Positions 1 to 8,892 of a DNA stretch of 64,000 nucleotides are shown one piece after another. This stretch comes from Nonlabens xiamenensis (lineage in GTDB: Bacteria > Bacteroidota > Bacteroidia > Flavobacteriales > Flavobacteriaceae). Location: the NCBI RefSeq assembly GCF_003865345.1, contig NZ_RMVE01000003.1:124001-188000 (forward strand), read 5' to 3'. The notes under the pieces were generated by a model. It ran no database searches and was not told the origin of the DNA. It saw only the letters and a list, made by a program, of their open reading frames with translations. Numbering within the stretch: the first letter of the stretch is position 1; each line of letters opens with the position of its first letter. A program made the position numbers and the translations under genes.

Positions 1-2
1 AT

Positions 3-155
3 CGTTTACCATTCACATTTGACTTTGACCGTGGAGATGGCGAAATGATGGTCAATGTAAAGTATGTGAAGAATGGATGGGAAACATTTGGAGATGGTTC
101 AGAATATGAATATACCAAAGGTAAACCCAAACTAAAAAAACAATGGTGGAAATAA
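3..155 (+). CDS. C-terminal fragment of an unidentified protein, cut by the left window edge
   Basis: An open frame enters from the left edge and ends at TAA 153-155. It gives 50 residues rich in charged and aromatic amino acids, with FDFDRGDGEM near the beginning and KKQWWK at the end. No start codon or family signature is visible, so function is unknown. Coding is inferred only from the uninterrupted frame and plausible composition; the start must lie outside the window. Confidence 0.5.
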   Translation, partial: RLPFTFDFDRGDGEMMVNVKYVKNGWETFGDGSEYEYTKGKPKLKKQWWK

Positions 156-360
156 AAAAACTACAGGTCACACTGCATATAGCAAATAGGGCGTTCAGTG
201 CTATGTACCAACACCGCCAAATCGTTGCTTTGGCTTTTAAAATGAATAAAATAAAAAAAAATACGACGTTTTGGCTCAGTGTAATTCCGATAGCTATCGG
301 GATGAAAGATTATCGCTTTCCACTGCCCTACTTGCCATATACTAACCTTTGCCGCCAATT

Positions 361-1206
361 ATGAAAAAACCGAATTCAAAAACTTTAAAAACCCTTCTTG
401 CGATTTGGATTTTGACAATTTTAGGATGTAACAAACTAACCGAAAACAGAGAGCAAAAAACAATGACTAACCCATATGAATTGAAAACATATGCTGACCC
501 TGAAAAGAAAATTATTGAAGATGTCGAACAATTCGGATTTCACATTGCTTTCATTCCCGAAGATGAATACTTACCAGGATTTGCTTACACAATTGGACTA
601 AAGAAAACCTATAATCATCCAGAAATAATATTATTTGGACTTAACAAGCAATTACTCGGTGGAATTTTAAGCGAAATTGGAGAAGAGATAAAAAACGGAA
701 AGAAATACAATACAAATACGGAATATGAAAATATAATCTCAAATTTTCCTGTAAGGTTCCTTGAAATAAAAAAAGAGCATTATCAAGATTATCTTGGATA
801 CGCTGGCTGGTTTTATGATAACAAATTTGACTTTTCTGCTTATCAATTGGTTTGGACTGACAAAGAAAATAATTATCCTTGGGATGATGAATTTAACGAA
901 AACTGGAAATTTAAGCAACCCATTTTGGATAGAAATACGGACTTCAAATTTTATGAGGAACGGAATTTAGGAGTTTTTACCACTCAAGAAACATTGGATG
1001 GAAAACCAATTTTGTGGGTTTATCACAATGAAGATGGCGATTGGCAGTTTCACAGCGAAGAAAATCCTAATTTGGATAATGCTAAATTGGTAAGTTTAGA
1101 AAGTTTGGTCAAAATCGACCCCACTCTGAACGAAATATACTATCTGAATTTCGGACAATCAGCTCAAAGAGAAACTGCGGAATCAAAATGGAAAATAATA
1201 GAATAA
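361..1206 (+). CDS. DUF4262-like protein with a lipoprotein signal
   Basis: This is a 281-residue protein. The frame can begin at a TTG at 349, but ATG 361 gives a proper N-terminus: a basic stretch, a hydrophobic core and the lipobox LTILGC, with Cys near residue 23. It should therefore be acylated and membrane-anchored. The body from about residue 40 resembles DUF4262 (FAYTIGL followed by HPEIILFGL), a family of unknown function that I know mainly as cytoplasmic proteins. An alternative start at ATG 463 would give a cytoplasmic form without the signal. The gene lies in an array of unrelated + strand genes, so context gives no function. Family assignment is moderately sure; localisation is inferred from the lipobox. 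Confidence 0.75.
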   Translation: MKKPNSKTLKTLLAIWILTILGCNKLTENREQKTMTNPYELKTYADPEKKIIEDVEQFGFHIAFIPEDEYLPGFAYTIGLKKTYNHPEIILFGLNKQLLGGILSEIGEEIKNGKKYNTNTEYENIISNFPVRFLEIKKEHYQDYLGYAGWFYDNKFDFSAYQLVWTDKENNYPWDDEFNENWKFKQPILDRNTDFKFYEERNLGVFTTQETLDGKPILWVYHNEDGDWQFHSEENPNLDNAKLVSLESLVKIDPTLNEIYYLNFGQSAQRETAESKWKIIE

Positions 1207-1337
1207 AAATAACTGGTGGCAACAGCTTGTATAGCTCCTTGCGACAGAATTCCTAAATCGGCATTCATTGCAATTTGCTATCTTCGCTATACGGCGGAAC
1301 CATAGTCCAACCATTAGAAAATATTAAAAACATAATA

Positions 1338-1853
1338 ATGATAAAAAATTTAATACTGATTGTATCAATTTTTATTTCGAGTCTGTTAGTAGCTCAAAAT
1401 GATGTAAATATTGAGTTTATAAATGAAACCAATGTCATTCTAAATGATTTAAAAATAGATAAAAACACATCTTTCGAGGAGATTAAAGAAATTCTCGGAG
1501 AACCTGAAATTTACAAGGAATATCCAACCGGAAAAATAAATTATCACTATGCTGATAATGGAATTACATTACAAACAGTAGATGGAAAATTACTTTTATT
1601 AGGTTTTAACTACAATTGGGATGGAGATAAAACATTTCCAGAATCTACTTTTACAGGTAAATTAAAAATTGACAGTATTCCGTTTGATAAAAACTCAAAT
1701 CAAAATAAGCTAGATGAAATTAAAAATACAGAATTTTTAGAAGTAATTCCAGGATTCATTATTTCGAAACCTAAAACTGACCAAAAAAATATACTTATAG
1801 CGCTGGGATTTAAAGATGATAAAGTGACGCAAATAGGATTTGAGTTCCATTAA
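1338..1853 (+). CDS. Secreted protein of unknown function
   Basis: This encodes 171 residues. I chose ATG 1338 over the upstream in-frame start at 1275 because it begins directly with a signal peptide (MIKNLILIVSIFISSLLVAQ, cleavage after AQ). The mature part contains SFEEIKEILGEPEIYKEYP, reminiscent of SmpA/BamE-like small repeat domains, followed by a beta-rich region. It should be exported to the periplasm or outer membrane. I do not recognise a specific family. It stands alone, with spacers of about 130 nt on both sides. Confidence 0.7.
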   Translation: MIKNLILIVSIFISSLLVAQNDVNIEFINETNVILNDLKIDKNTSFEEIKEILGEPEIYKEYPTGKINYHYADNGITLQTVDGKLLLLGFNYNWDGDKTFPESTFTGKLKIDSIPFDKNSNQNKLDEIKNTEFLEVIPGFIISKPKTDQKNILIALGFKDDKVTQIGFEFH

Positions 1854-1972
1854 AATAAAAACAATTGCTAACACGTTGTATAAACAATAGCGTAGGCTTT
1901 CCGAAAAGCGGTAACTATAAATCCACTACTGCTCATACACAAAACCATTAACATTCATTTAGAGTAAATAAA

Positions 1973-2638
1973 ATGTCAAAACAAATTTTAATCTAATTAA
2001 TTACCTTATTGGGTTTTACTTCCTACGGACAATCATTTGAAGGGACTATTACCTATAAAATGGAAGTACTTAATCCTAATCCTGAGATGATTCCCGACAG
2101 CACTTGGGAAGAAGGAATAAAAAGTCAATTTGGCGAAAAAGGTTATATGGTTCAAAAGTACTTTTATAAGAGAGGGAATTATATTGCAGAAATAGAAGCA
2201 GGAGAATCGAAGGGATTTCAAGCATACAATTCAGAAGACGGACTTCTATATTCTTGGCAAGACAAATCTGACACGGCAATTACTTTGAATAGTAAAAAGT
2301 ATTTGGACGAATTGATTGAAATAATTGATTCAGAAGAGACAGATACAATTTTAGGGATTCCTTGTAGAAGTGTGATAGTGAAATCAAAAATGGGAAAAAT
2401 GACACTTTTTTATAATTCAGACTATCTTAAAATGGATTCTAAATTTTACGAAGGTCATAAATATGGACATTGGGAACAAATTCTTAAAAAGATAGGGGGG
2501 TTACCATTAAAAATGGAACAGAAAGGGTTAATGACCCACGTTGTTCAAACGGCAATAGAGTTTGAAGAAATATCTATTGATGATAAAAAGTTTGAGATTC
2601 CAACGTTTAAAGAAGTGATTGAAAATCCAATGAATTGA
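1973..2638 (+). pseudogene. DUF4412-like secreted protein with a stop codon in its signal peptide
   Basis: The reading frame starting at ATG 1973 gives MSKQILI, then TAA at 1994-1996, then LITLLGFTSYGQSFEG and a further 205 residues without interruption. Read through the stop, the N-terminus is a normal flavobacterial signal peptide ending in YGQ. The mature part has features of DUF4412-type outer-membrane or periplasmic proteins: ILGIPCRSVIVKSKMGKMT, then YNSDYLKM and HKYGHW. Translation could restart at TTG 2009, but that would remove half of the signal. I read this as a recent nonsense mutation in an otherwise well-preserved gene; a sequencing error is the main alternative. Confidence 0.65.
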
Positions 2639-3039
2639 AAAAACGAAAAGCTAACGAGTATATAAAAAATAGGCGAGATAGTATTATATTCAATGCTTTT
2701 GGCTCGTTTCAATCTTTGTGCTTAACCGAAATTTTGGTGCTTCGAAAACGCCACAAGCCATATGCCAACCATTGCAAGGGAAGCCTTCACAGCAACCTCT
2801 ACTCCTGCGAAGATATCTCTGCATCCAAAATAACATCCAGAATATCTTAGTGGGTGTAACGATTGATAAAAGGACTTTAATTAATGAGTTCGCTATTGAC
2901 AAAAGCAAGCGATTTTCCAGATCGTAACAACAGTATTATAGAAAATGTCGGACAATGCCCTGAGCAGCAGTTGTAGCTTCAAAATTTTCGGCGTAATTTC
3001 AATGCAATGAAATTATAGTATAGGTGTCACCTGCCAATA
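2639..3039 (+). other. Spacer with decayed coding fragment (repeat family R2, copy 1)
   Basis: No intact gene is seen. From about 2810 to 3010 the sequence resembles 5665-5900 with many substitutions. The shared words are ACTCCTGCGAAGAT, AGATCG and TTGTAGCTTCAA. In one frame both copies read LLRR.L...(V)T.D... ending KRFSRS or MRFSRS, which suggests a common decayed protein-coding ancestor. Just after the preceding gene is GCTAACGAGTATATAA, a word type found after several genes in this accessory stretch. Confidence 0.4.
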
Positions 3040-3609
3040 ATGAGAATGGAATTAGAAGATTTGGGATATACTAAAAAATGGGTTGATTATGGATTTCTTA
3101 CGGAAGAAATCCTGGACTATCAATTGTCTGAATTTCAAAAGGGTGAAGATCAAAATTGTGAACATTACCGATATGGAACCTTTAAGAATTGGATCAATCA
3201 GAAAAGCGGATTCACAAATCTTGAAATCAAGCAATTTATCGAATTGGCGCTTGAAGATTCTGATCTAATTATGGCCGGTTCAGCGGTTAAGGATTTATTC
3301 ACTAACCCTAAGATCTCAAATCACCAATACGACTTGATTAAAAAAGAACTATCTAAATTTGGAGATTGGACGATTAAATTGATTCATAGAGAAGGTTTAA
3401 AGAAAAGACTTGAAAGTGAACCGTTGACCAATGAGCTTGTTCACTCGTGTATTCATCACCTACAATCATTTAATGAAAACTTTCTTATTGAATTGATTAT
3501 AGATAAAGCAGATAGAATTGAGATGATTAACCAGTTCACTACAAGTGACTTCGGTAAAAAAATCAGGAACTTGGCAAACGAAAAAATTGAATGTATAAAA
3601 AGACACTAA
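3040..3609 (+). CDS. Hypothetical cytoplasmic protein, helical
   Basis: This is a 189-residue protein without a signal peptide or membrane segment. It is rich in Glu, Lys and Leu and looks largely alpha-helical. The start may be ATG 3040 or ATG 3046 (MELEDLGYTKKWVDYGFL). The first 60 residues contain acidic and aromatic motifs (HYRYGTFKNW); the rest resembles HEAT-like helical repeats, though I cannot assign a family. Long spacers isolate it from its neighbours. No function is proposed. Confidence 0.65.
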   Translation: MRMELEDLGYTKKWVDYGFLTEEILDYQLSEFQKGEDQNCEHYRYGTFKNWINQKSGFTNLEIKQFIELALEDSDLIMAGSAVKDLFTNPKISNHQYDLIKKELSKFGDWTIKLIHREGLKKRLESEPLTNELVHSCIHHLQSFNENFLIELIIDKADRIEMINQFTTSDFGKKIRNLANEKIECIKRH

Positions 3610-3755
3610 CAATTTATAACCGCAACTACGGCGGATTAGATAACATCTTATTCCACTCTGAAATGCTAAAGTCTGTGCCTTACCGAAAATAAATCTCTAT
3701 TAACCTGTGAATGATGGGTATTGATAACGGCTAGCATTCACTTAAAAAAAACAAT

Positions 3756-4490
3756 ATGAATAGAATAGACTTCAGTAAATTAAAAGCAATTTATATTAAT
3801 TGCACGCTCAAAAAGACACCACAAAAAAGTCACACCGAAACTTTAATGGATGTGTCTAAAGCCATAATGGCCAAAGAACATGTCAAAATTGATGAAATAA
3901 GATTGATCGACCATCAAGTAGCAAGTGGTGTATATCCAGATATGACCGAACATGGCTGGGAGGTTGATGAATGGCCAGAATTAACAAAAAGAATTATGGA
4001 TGCTGATATTTTGATTGTAGGAACACCCATTTGGTTGGGCCAGCAATCATCTGAAGCTCAAAAATTAATTGAAAGATTGTACGCATTAAGTGGTTTGACT
4101 AATGAAAAAGGTCAATATAAATTTTATGGCAAAGTTGGAGGCTGCGTGATCACAGGAAATGAAGATGGCGTCAAGCATTGTGCAATGGGAATTTTATATT
4201 CACTACAACATATTGGCTATTCAATACCACCTCAAGCAGATTGTGGATGGCTTGGAAAAGTTGGTCCAGGACCAAGTTATGGAGATAAAGAGTGGAAAGG
4301 GGAAAAATTAGAAAAACCTGTAGGCTTTGATAGTGATTTCACAAATAGAAATACTACATTTATGACTTATAATTTACTTCATTTGGCATTGATGCTTAAA
4401 AACAATGGTGGTTACCCCAAATATGGGAACTCTCGAGAAGAATGGGAAGATGGAGAACGTTGGGAATTTGAAAATCCAGAATATAGATAA
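3756..4490 (+). CDS. Flavodoxin-fold NAD(P)H-dependent oxidoreductase-like protein
   Basis: This is a 244-residue protein with the layout of the NADPH-dependent FMN reductase / flavodoxin family. A first beta strand (KAIYINCTLKK) is followed by the phosphate-binding loop region (TPQKSHTETL). The ADILIVGTPIWLGQQSSEAQKLIERL segment at about residues 88-115 is the typical central flavodoxin motif that contacts FMN. The expected activity is a flavin-dependent reduction of quinones, nitro or azo compounds, but the substrate cannot be read from sequence. The roughly 45-residue C-terminal tail after the fold is rich in Glu, Trp and Asn. No partner gene is adjacent. Confidence 0.82.
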   Translation: MNRIDFSKLKAIYINCTLKKTPQKSHTETLMDVSKAIMAKEHVKIDEIRLIDHQVASGVYPDMTEHGWEVDEWPELTKRIMDADILIVGTPIWLGQQSSEAQKLIERLYALSGLTNEKGQYKFYGKVGGCVITGNEDGVKHCAMGILYSLQHIGYSIPPQADCGWLGKVGPGPSYGDKEWKGEKLEKPVGFDSDFTNRNTTFMTYNLLHLALMLKNNGGYPKYGNSREEWEDGERWEFENPEYR

Positions 4491-4800
4491 TGATGTAAGT
4501 CAAATGTATGGAATACTCTATTGAAATTGTAGCAAAAACTATTGGCGAAGAAATTGGGATGAAAAATTTCCTTGATGAGGAATTTATGTTAGCTTTTTAA
4601 AATTTGGATGATGCGCTGAACAGAGTTGGTAACAGCGTTAGAAACGCAGAAACAAAGGTGCTCACATTGCAAAATATTAATGGCGGTTAAAGTGCGCTAA
4701 AGCGAAAGTGAAATAGATCAATTAAACGACAACATCAAACGGGATAGGTAAGTGCATAAAATCCGCTAGCATTTTTAATGTTGACATTAATAAGTACATC
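4491..4800 (+). other. Spacer without a recognisable gene
   Basis: This 310-nt stretch contains a short open frame from ATG 4508 (MEYSIEIVAKTIGEEIGMK..., about 30 residues, stop about 4600) that may be a remnant of a longer gene. Further on is the degenerate word GCGCTAAAGCGAAAG near 4697. No promoter, terminator or repeat copy is convincing. Confidence 0.35.
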
Positions 4801-5394
4801 ATGAAGAAAAAGACCATATCATATTTACTTATAATATTTATTGTAATCAGCTGTGGCGATAGTAAAACAGACAATGATAAAGAGCAGGCGTTAACTTCTT
4901 ATGAGATCGACAAGAATCAGGAAGATTCTACTTTAGAGGTTGCCGATCATGATTCTATTTACAGAAATTCAGAGGCCGATTTTCAATCACATGTCAATAG
5001 CAAAGTGAATATAGATAGCTTAATTACAAAATATCCTCCCAATCAGTATAGTGAACTGAGAAGTCATATGGAGTGGCTTGTTGAGGAATGGAAAAATGTG
5101 CCAAATCCTATGACTGCAAGGTATGAAGGAAATGACTTTGGAGATTATCATCATGTCTATTTCAAAGCTTCGAATGGAATAAACTATGATTTTGGACAAG
5201 CAAATAATAATTATGGACAATTTGAACTACATGAACTTTCTGGACATTTTATTGACAATCCAGCCTTTTTAGAACAAGAGTTTAAAGTGTTTTGGGATTG
5301 GAAATTGTCTAAGTTTTTATGTTGTGAAGGCGAGTATGGAGAGGCCGAAGCATATTTACCCACCATAACAAATCTAGAATTAATTAAAAAATAA
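4801..5394 (+). CDS. Hypothetical lipoprotein
   Basis: This is a 197-residue protein. The N-terminus MKKKTISYLLIIFIVISCGD is a clear lipoprotein signal with the acylated Cys at residue 18. A low-complexity acidic linker (about residues 20-65) precedes a compact domain of about 120 residues, with EWLVEEWKNVPNPMTARYEG and VYFKASNGINYDFGQ. I do not recognise the domain. The protein should sit on a membrane surface, with the linker acting as a tether. Confidence 0.75.
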   Translation: MKKKTISYLLIIFIVISCGDSKTDNDKEQALTSYEIDKNQEDSTLEVADHDSIYRNSEADFQSHVNSKVNIDSLITKYPPNQYSELRSHMEWLVEEWKNVPNPMTARYEGNDFGDYHHVYFKASNGINYDFGQANNNYGQFELHELSGHFIDNPAFLEQEFKVFWDWKLSKFLCCEGEYGEAEAYLPTITNLELIKK

Positions 5395-5416
5395 ATCCAA
5401 TTGATAGGTGGTTTAT

Positions 5417-5543
5417 CAGAACTGTTACCATCCATTACACTATTGACAATACAATACCCAAGGCTTTACTTTACCAGATGATAAGCTTGAAAGATCTGAG
5501 TAAGCCTATTCCCTATTCCATTGTTAACCAAATCGGCTCTTGA
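5417..5543 (+). repeat. Repeat R1, copy 1
   Basis: The last 67 nt (5477-5543) match 7682-7748 at 64 of 67 positions by eye, starting GATGATAAGCTTGAAAGATC and ending ATCGGCTCTTGA. The left 60 nt are more diverged but share ACCATCCAT and a common order. Both copies follow a gene end on the same strand by about 20 nt or less. The function is unknown. Confidence 0.8.
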
Positions 5544-5664
5544 GCGGATGATGTATAGAAAAACAGTTCCAGCGTCATTTGTGAATCCAGCAGCGAATAA
5601 GACAAGCCGATACACCCAAATCAACTTTAGTACAGTATAAAACTCCAGTTTTCAAACAGCTGCA

Positions 5665-5900
5665 GTATTCTATACTCCTGCGAAGATGTCTCAGCACTGA
5701 AAAGGCCGTCCTGAATTTCGTCGTGGAGGTGACTGATGATAACATGGGATATATTTCACTGCATGAGTTGGCTGTTGCCAAAAGGATGCGATTCTCTAGA
5801 TCGCAGTAACAGCAGTTTAGAAAATTAGGATAAGGCACTGGGCTAAAATTGTAGCTTCAACATTTTGGGCGTATTTTCCATGCAACGAAATCATAAACCA
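5665..5900 (+). repeat. Repeat R2, copy 2
   Basis: This is similar to 2810-3010 (copy 1). Shared words include ACTCCTGCGAAGAT, a GCGATT..AGATCG block, a run around TTTAGAAAAT, and TTGTAGCTTCAA. A weaker third trace (about 7920-7975) matches the CACT.AAAAAG..TTCCTGAAT part. By eye, conservation is about 70 percent over the right half. I infer that these are remains of one duplicated sequence. Confidence 0.55.
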
Positions 5901-5917
5901 AACTATCAGCATTTATT

Positions 5918-6766
5918 ATGACAAAAAACATCGCAATTTTATTAATGCTTGTTCTTTCATTCAGTTATTGTCATTCTCAAATTCCTATTGAAAAATTTCG
6001 AGCAGAAATAGAGCGTTTAGACACGGAAAAGCAAATAACCCAATATTGGAATAATCTATATAAAATTGACCAAGAAATATTAGTGAACACGACTGATTTA
6101 AAAGTAACCGATAGTATTTCTATTTCGAATATGATAAAGACCGCTTTAATTTACGAAATTCACGGAACTAAAGGTTATAACTCAAATGGATATAGCGGAT
6201 TTGTGCCAATTCTTAATCTTTCTCATAATCGAATTGGTAAAAGCCAAATAGCATATTGGCCAATTATTGAAAAATGCAAAGAAATAGGTGGAGCTATCGA
6301 AAGCTTCGGTGGAAAATATCCTGCATATCAACTTGAAAGTGTAGCTCTTACTTTTTACAATTACTCACTATTCAATCAAGAGGACAAATATTCAGCTCTC
6401 ATTAGTAAATTAAGTAAAATTGAAACTGGAAATATTGTTGACGAACTTCTAAAATCGTTCGAGGAACAAAATGAATTACGAAAATTTAGTGAAGTTGAAA
6501 TCCTTAATAGTTGGTATAGACAATCATTTAATGACCGAACGGACAAAGGGGAATTTTCCATTGTAAGGATGTCAGATGATAATTTATATTTAAAAAAATA
6601 CAATAGAATTCAAAAGCTCGAATTAATTAAAACAGATGCCAAGTCAAAAATTTACCGAATAGAAGACGAACCTTTTGGTTGGAATTACCTTTATGGAAAT
6701 GATGGGAGTTTAACTTTAATAGATGACAAGGAAAACGTATTAATTAATTATACACTCGCTAAATAA
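5918..6766 (+). CDS. Secreted hypothetical protein
   Basis: This is a 282-residue protein with a signal peptide (MTKNIAILLMLVLSFSYCHSQ) and likely cleavage after HSQ. The Cys at residue 18 is not in a lipobox. The mature N-terminal part is helical (KFRAEIERLDTEKQITQYWNNLYKID) and the C-terminal part is beta-rich (KLELIKTDAKSKIYRIEDEPFGWN). No family is recognised. The gene is flanked by repeat-bearing spacers and is not part of an operon. Confidence 0.7.
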   Translation: MTKNIAILLMLVLSFSYCHSQIPIEKFRAEIERLDTEKQITQYWNNLYKIDQEILVNTTDLKVTDSISISNMIKTALIYEIHGTKGYNSNGYSGFVPILNLSHNRIGKSQIAYWPIIEKCKEIGGAIESFGGKYPAYQLESVALTFYNYSLFNQEDKYSALISKLSKIETGNIVDELLKSFEEQNELRKFSEVEILNSWYRQSFNDRTDKGEFSIVRMSDDNLYLKKYNRIQKLELIKTDAKSKIYRIEDEPFGWNYLYGNDGSLTLIDDKENVLINYTLAK

Positions 6767-6888
6767 CAAATGCGGTCTGATTAAATAAAAAGTAGGATAT
6801 TGCAATTAAATAAAATACGTTCCGGCGGACCATAATTCGGTTTCAAAATCCCTCACTTGCCATAGCCATGGACGTCGTGCTTCATTAG

Positions 6889-7608
6889 ATGAATGAAATA
6901 ATTCAAAATAATATCAAATTTTCTGATTTGGCTTATGATGTCAAGTTGAGAATTGATTTTCTCGAACAAGTTACAGAAAGTGATTTAGATGCCATCGATT
7001 CAGAATTAAGTACTGGACTTATGAAATTGGGCATAGGATTTGACTCTGCTCACGGTATTAATTTTATTTCAGCAGCTCTTCTCGATTTTGGAGAATCTCC
7101 AAAATTTAGCGATTTAAGGAAGTGTGTCAATGAAGTTTTAACCACTTACGAATCAATAATTAAACAGATTACCTTTAACAAATCAGAATTTACTCAGGCG
7201 AGCTTTGACTTTATAACAGAGAAGAAAATTGAGTTTGAGAAGATATTGAAGGAAACCAAATCAGTTTTTTCTAAAGTAGATTTTAAGCCCATAAGCTCCT
7301 CTCCTGATAGTCCTGAATACAGACATTTCTCCGGCTCAGATACAGAAGAGACGATAACACTGTTCATTTCAGAAATCAACTATGACCAAAAAGATTGGGT
7401 TAGATTCTCTGTTGGCTGCAAAAGGCTCAATGAAAATGAAATTGCCGCCCTATTGGGTCAAATAAATCAAATTCACCCAAACGCTGTGCAAATCAAATGG
7501 AACGGGTTGGAATATAATTATGAGATTGAAAAGTGGGAGCTGCCCAAACATTATAAATTATTTGAATTAATAAAAAACGAAAGCACTACAAAGCCAAAAC
7601 TGAATTGA
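6889..7608 (+). CDS. Hypothetical cytoplasmic protein
   Basis: This is a 239-residue soluble protein without a signal peptide. Residues 1-130 look helical (FLEQVTESDLDAIDSELS). The C-terminal 100 residues are mixed and hydrophilic, ending with a charged tail. I do not recognise the family. The spacer upstream (6767-6888) has words related to other spacers of this accessory region (AACAAATGCGG, CCGGCGGACC), and the spacer downstream begins with repeat R1. Confidence 0.65.
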   Translation: MNEIIQNNIKFSDLAYDVKLRIDFLEQVTESDLDAIDSELSTGLMKLGIGFDSAHGINFISAALLDFGESPKFSDLRKCVNEVLTTYESIIKQITFNKSEFTQASFDFITEKKIEFEKILKETKSVFSKVDFKPISSSPDSPEYRHFSGSDTEETITLFISEINYDQKDWVRFSVGCKRLNENEIAALLGQINQIHPNAVQIKWNGLEYNYEIEKWELPKHYKLFELIKNESTTKPKLN

Positions 7609-8136
7609 AACGCAGTTCAGCCAAACCGTCACCATCCATAACGCTATTATTAAAAAAATTACCCAGAGCTTTTCTTATGCCGATGATAAGCTTGAAAGAT
7701 CTGAGTAAGCCTCTTTCCTATTTCATTGTTAACCAAATCGGCTCTTGAATTAATAAGAAAAAACTAAAACAATTACGGCGCCAACTTCAAATGACCAATT
7801 CATACACGGAAATGGTCGATCGGAGTTAGTCAATAACTTCCTGATAGCACAACGGATCTCTAATTCAACACCATTGCGGTATCTCAAGTTGATTGCAAAT
7901 TCGTCCGCTCTTGTGAAAAGCAAGTAGCACTCAAAAAGACTTCCTGAATAGTATAGCAGACGTTACAGATTGAGACAATTGCGATCATTCATGACGACGA
8001 AATTTTGTGGTTAAAATTTCTATCTTTCAGCAATCGCTTGATAGTTGGTGAAAATCTTTTGCAAGTTTTCTCTGCGAAGATATTATAACCAGAGGCGTTG
8101 GTAGCAATAATTATAACCTTGATCTAACTTTAAAAA
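7609..8136 (+). other. Spacer with repeat R1 copy 2 and decayed sequence
   Basis: There is no intact gene in 528 nt. R1 copy 2 occupies 7621-7748. From about 7905 to 7975 a stretch reads, in one frame, ASSTQKDFLNSIADVTD followed by a stop. This parallels STEKAVLNFVVEVTDD of the R2 copy at 5665-5900, so it is probably a third, more decayed R2 remnant. The word TCTGCGAAGATATTATAACC occurs near 8070. Confidence 0.45.
7621..7748 (+). repeat. Repeat R1, copy 2
   Basis: This is the partner of 5417-5543. The right 67 nt differ at only three positions, while the left 60 nt are more diverged (they share ACCATCCATAACG against ACCATCCATTACA). It starts shortly after the stop codon of the preceding gene, as copy 1 does. 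Confidence 0.8.
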
Positions 8137-8892
8137 ATGAAATTATCTACTCTTTTATTAGTCTTTTTATGTATTGGAAGTATTTCTAATTCATTTTCAC
8201 AATCCTCACTTTTTAGTTATGAAAAGTATATTAGTGCCAGTGGTGATACATTAAATTATAGACAACTTGTATCTGATTATGATCCGAAAACCAAATATCC
8301 CCTGGTCATCTTTTTGCACGGTGCAGGGGAACGCGGCAATGACAACGAAGCTCAATTAAAATGGGGAGTTTTAAATTTCGCTTCAAGCGAAAATATGAAA
8401 ATGCACCCTTCCATTATTATCGCACCTCAATGCCCTAAGAATATGGTTTGGGCCAGCTTTTCTGAGGATAACGTGTCTCTTCAACCTTCACCAACAAGGC
8501 CGATGAAACTTGTAATGGAACTGATTAACGAAGCTATTGCAAAATTACCTGTTGATACTGATCGCATTTACATAACAGGACTCTCAATGGGAGGTTTTGG
8601 GACTTATGATGCCATAACACGGCATCCAGAACTATTTGCTGCAGCAGTACCTGTTTGCGGAGGAGGTGATGTTACAAAGGCACCATCGATTGCACATATT
8701 CCTATCTGGATTTTTCACGGAGCACAAGATGCGACCGTAAATCCCGTTCTGTCGCAAAATATGGTTGAAGCTTTAACTAAAGAAGGAGCTCATCCAGGAT
8801 ACACACAATACCCTACAACTGGACATTTTTCTTGGATAGCTGCTTACAGCGATAACATGATGATGGATTGGTTATACAGCCAACGGAAGTAA
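8137..8892 (+). CDS. Secreted alpha/beta hydrolase (esterase/peptidase-like)
   Basis: This is a 251-residue protein with a signal peptide ending SNSFSQ. It has a complete alpha/beta-hydrolase core. LVIFLHGAGERGND forms the oxyanion region (about residue 57), GLSMGGFG carries the nucleophile Ser (about residue 150), GAQDATV carries the acid Asp (about 198), and TTGHFSW carries the base His (about 228). It is closest to the secreted phospholipase/carboxylesterase and feruloyl-esterase-like group common in Bacteroidota. The natural substrate is unknown, perhaps ester-linked polysaccharide substituents. The stop overlaps a truncated CPBP frame. Confidence 0.88.
   Translation: MKLSTLLLVFLCIGSISNSFSQSSLFSYEKYISASGDTLNYRQLVSDYDPKTKYPLVIFLHGAGERGNDNEAQLKWGVLNFASSENMKMHPSIIIAPQCPKNMVWASFSEDNVSLQPSPTRPMKLVMELINEAIAKLPVDTDRIYITGLSMGGFGTYDAITRHPELFAAAVPVCGGGDVTKAPSIAHIPIWIFHGAQDATVNPVLSQNMVEALTKEGAHPGYTQYPTTGHFSWIAAYSDNMMMDWLYSQRK

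Larger units (their letters stand above)
5395..5917 (+). other. Spacer with two decayed repeats (R1 copy 1 and R2 copy 2)
   Basis: There is no intact gene in this 523-nt gap. The left part (about 5417-5543) is the first copy of repeat R1, found again at 7621-7748. The right part (about 5665-5900) is the second copy of repeat R2, also seen at 2810-3010. In one frame the R2 copy reads LLRRCLSTEKAVLNFVVEVT, with stops further on, like a dead coding fragment. The 87-residue open frame on the opposite strand here is not conserved between the copies. Confidence 0.5.

Noticed and set aside
5575-5838. 87-codon - strand frame in the R2 repeat
   Set aside because: Not preserved between R2 copies; the + strand shows the related, decayed frame.
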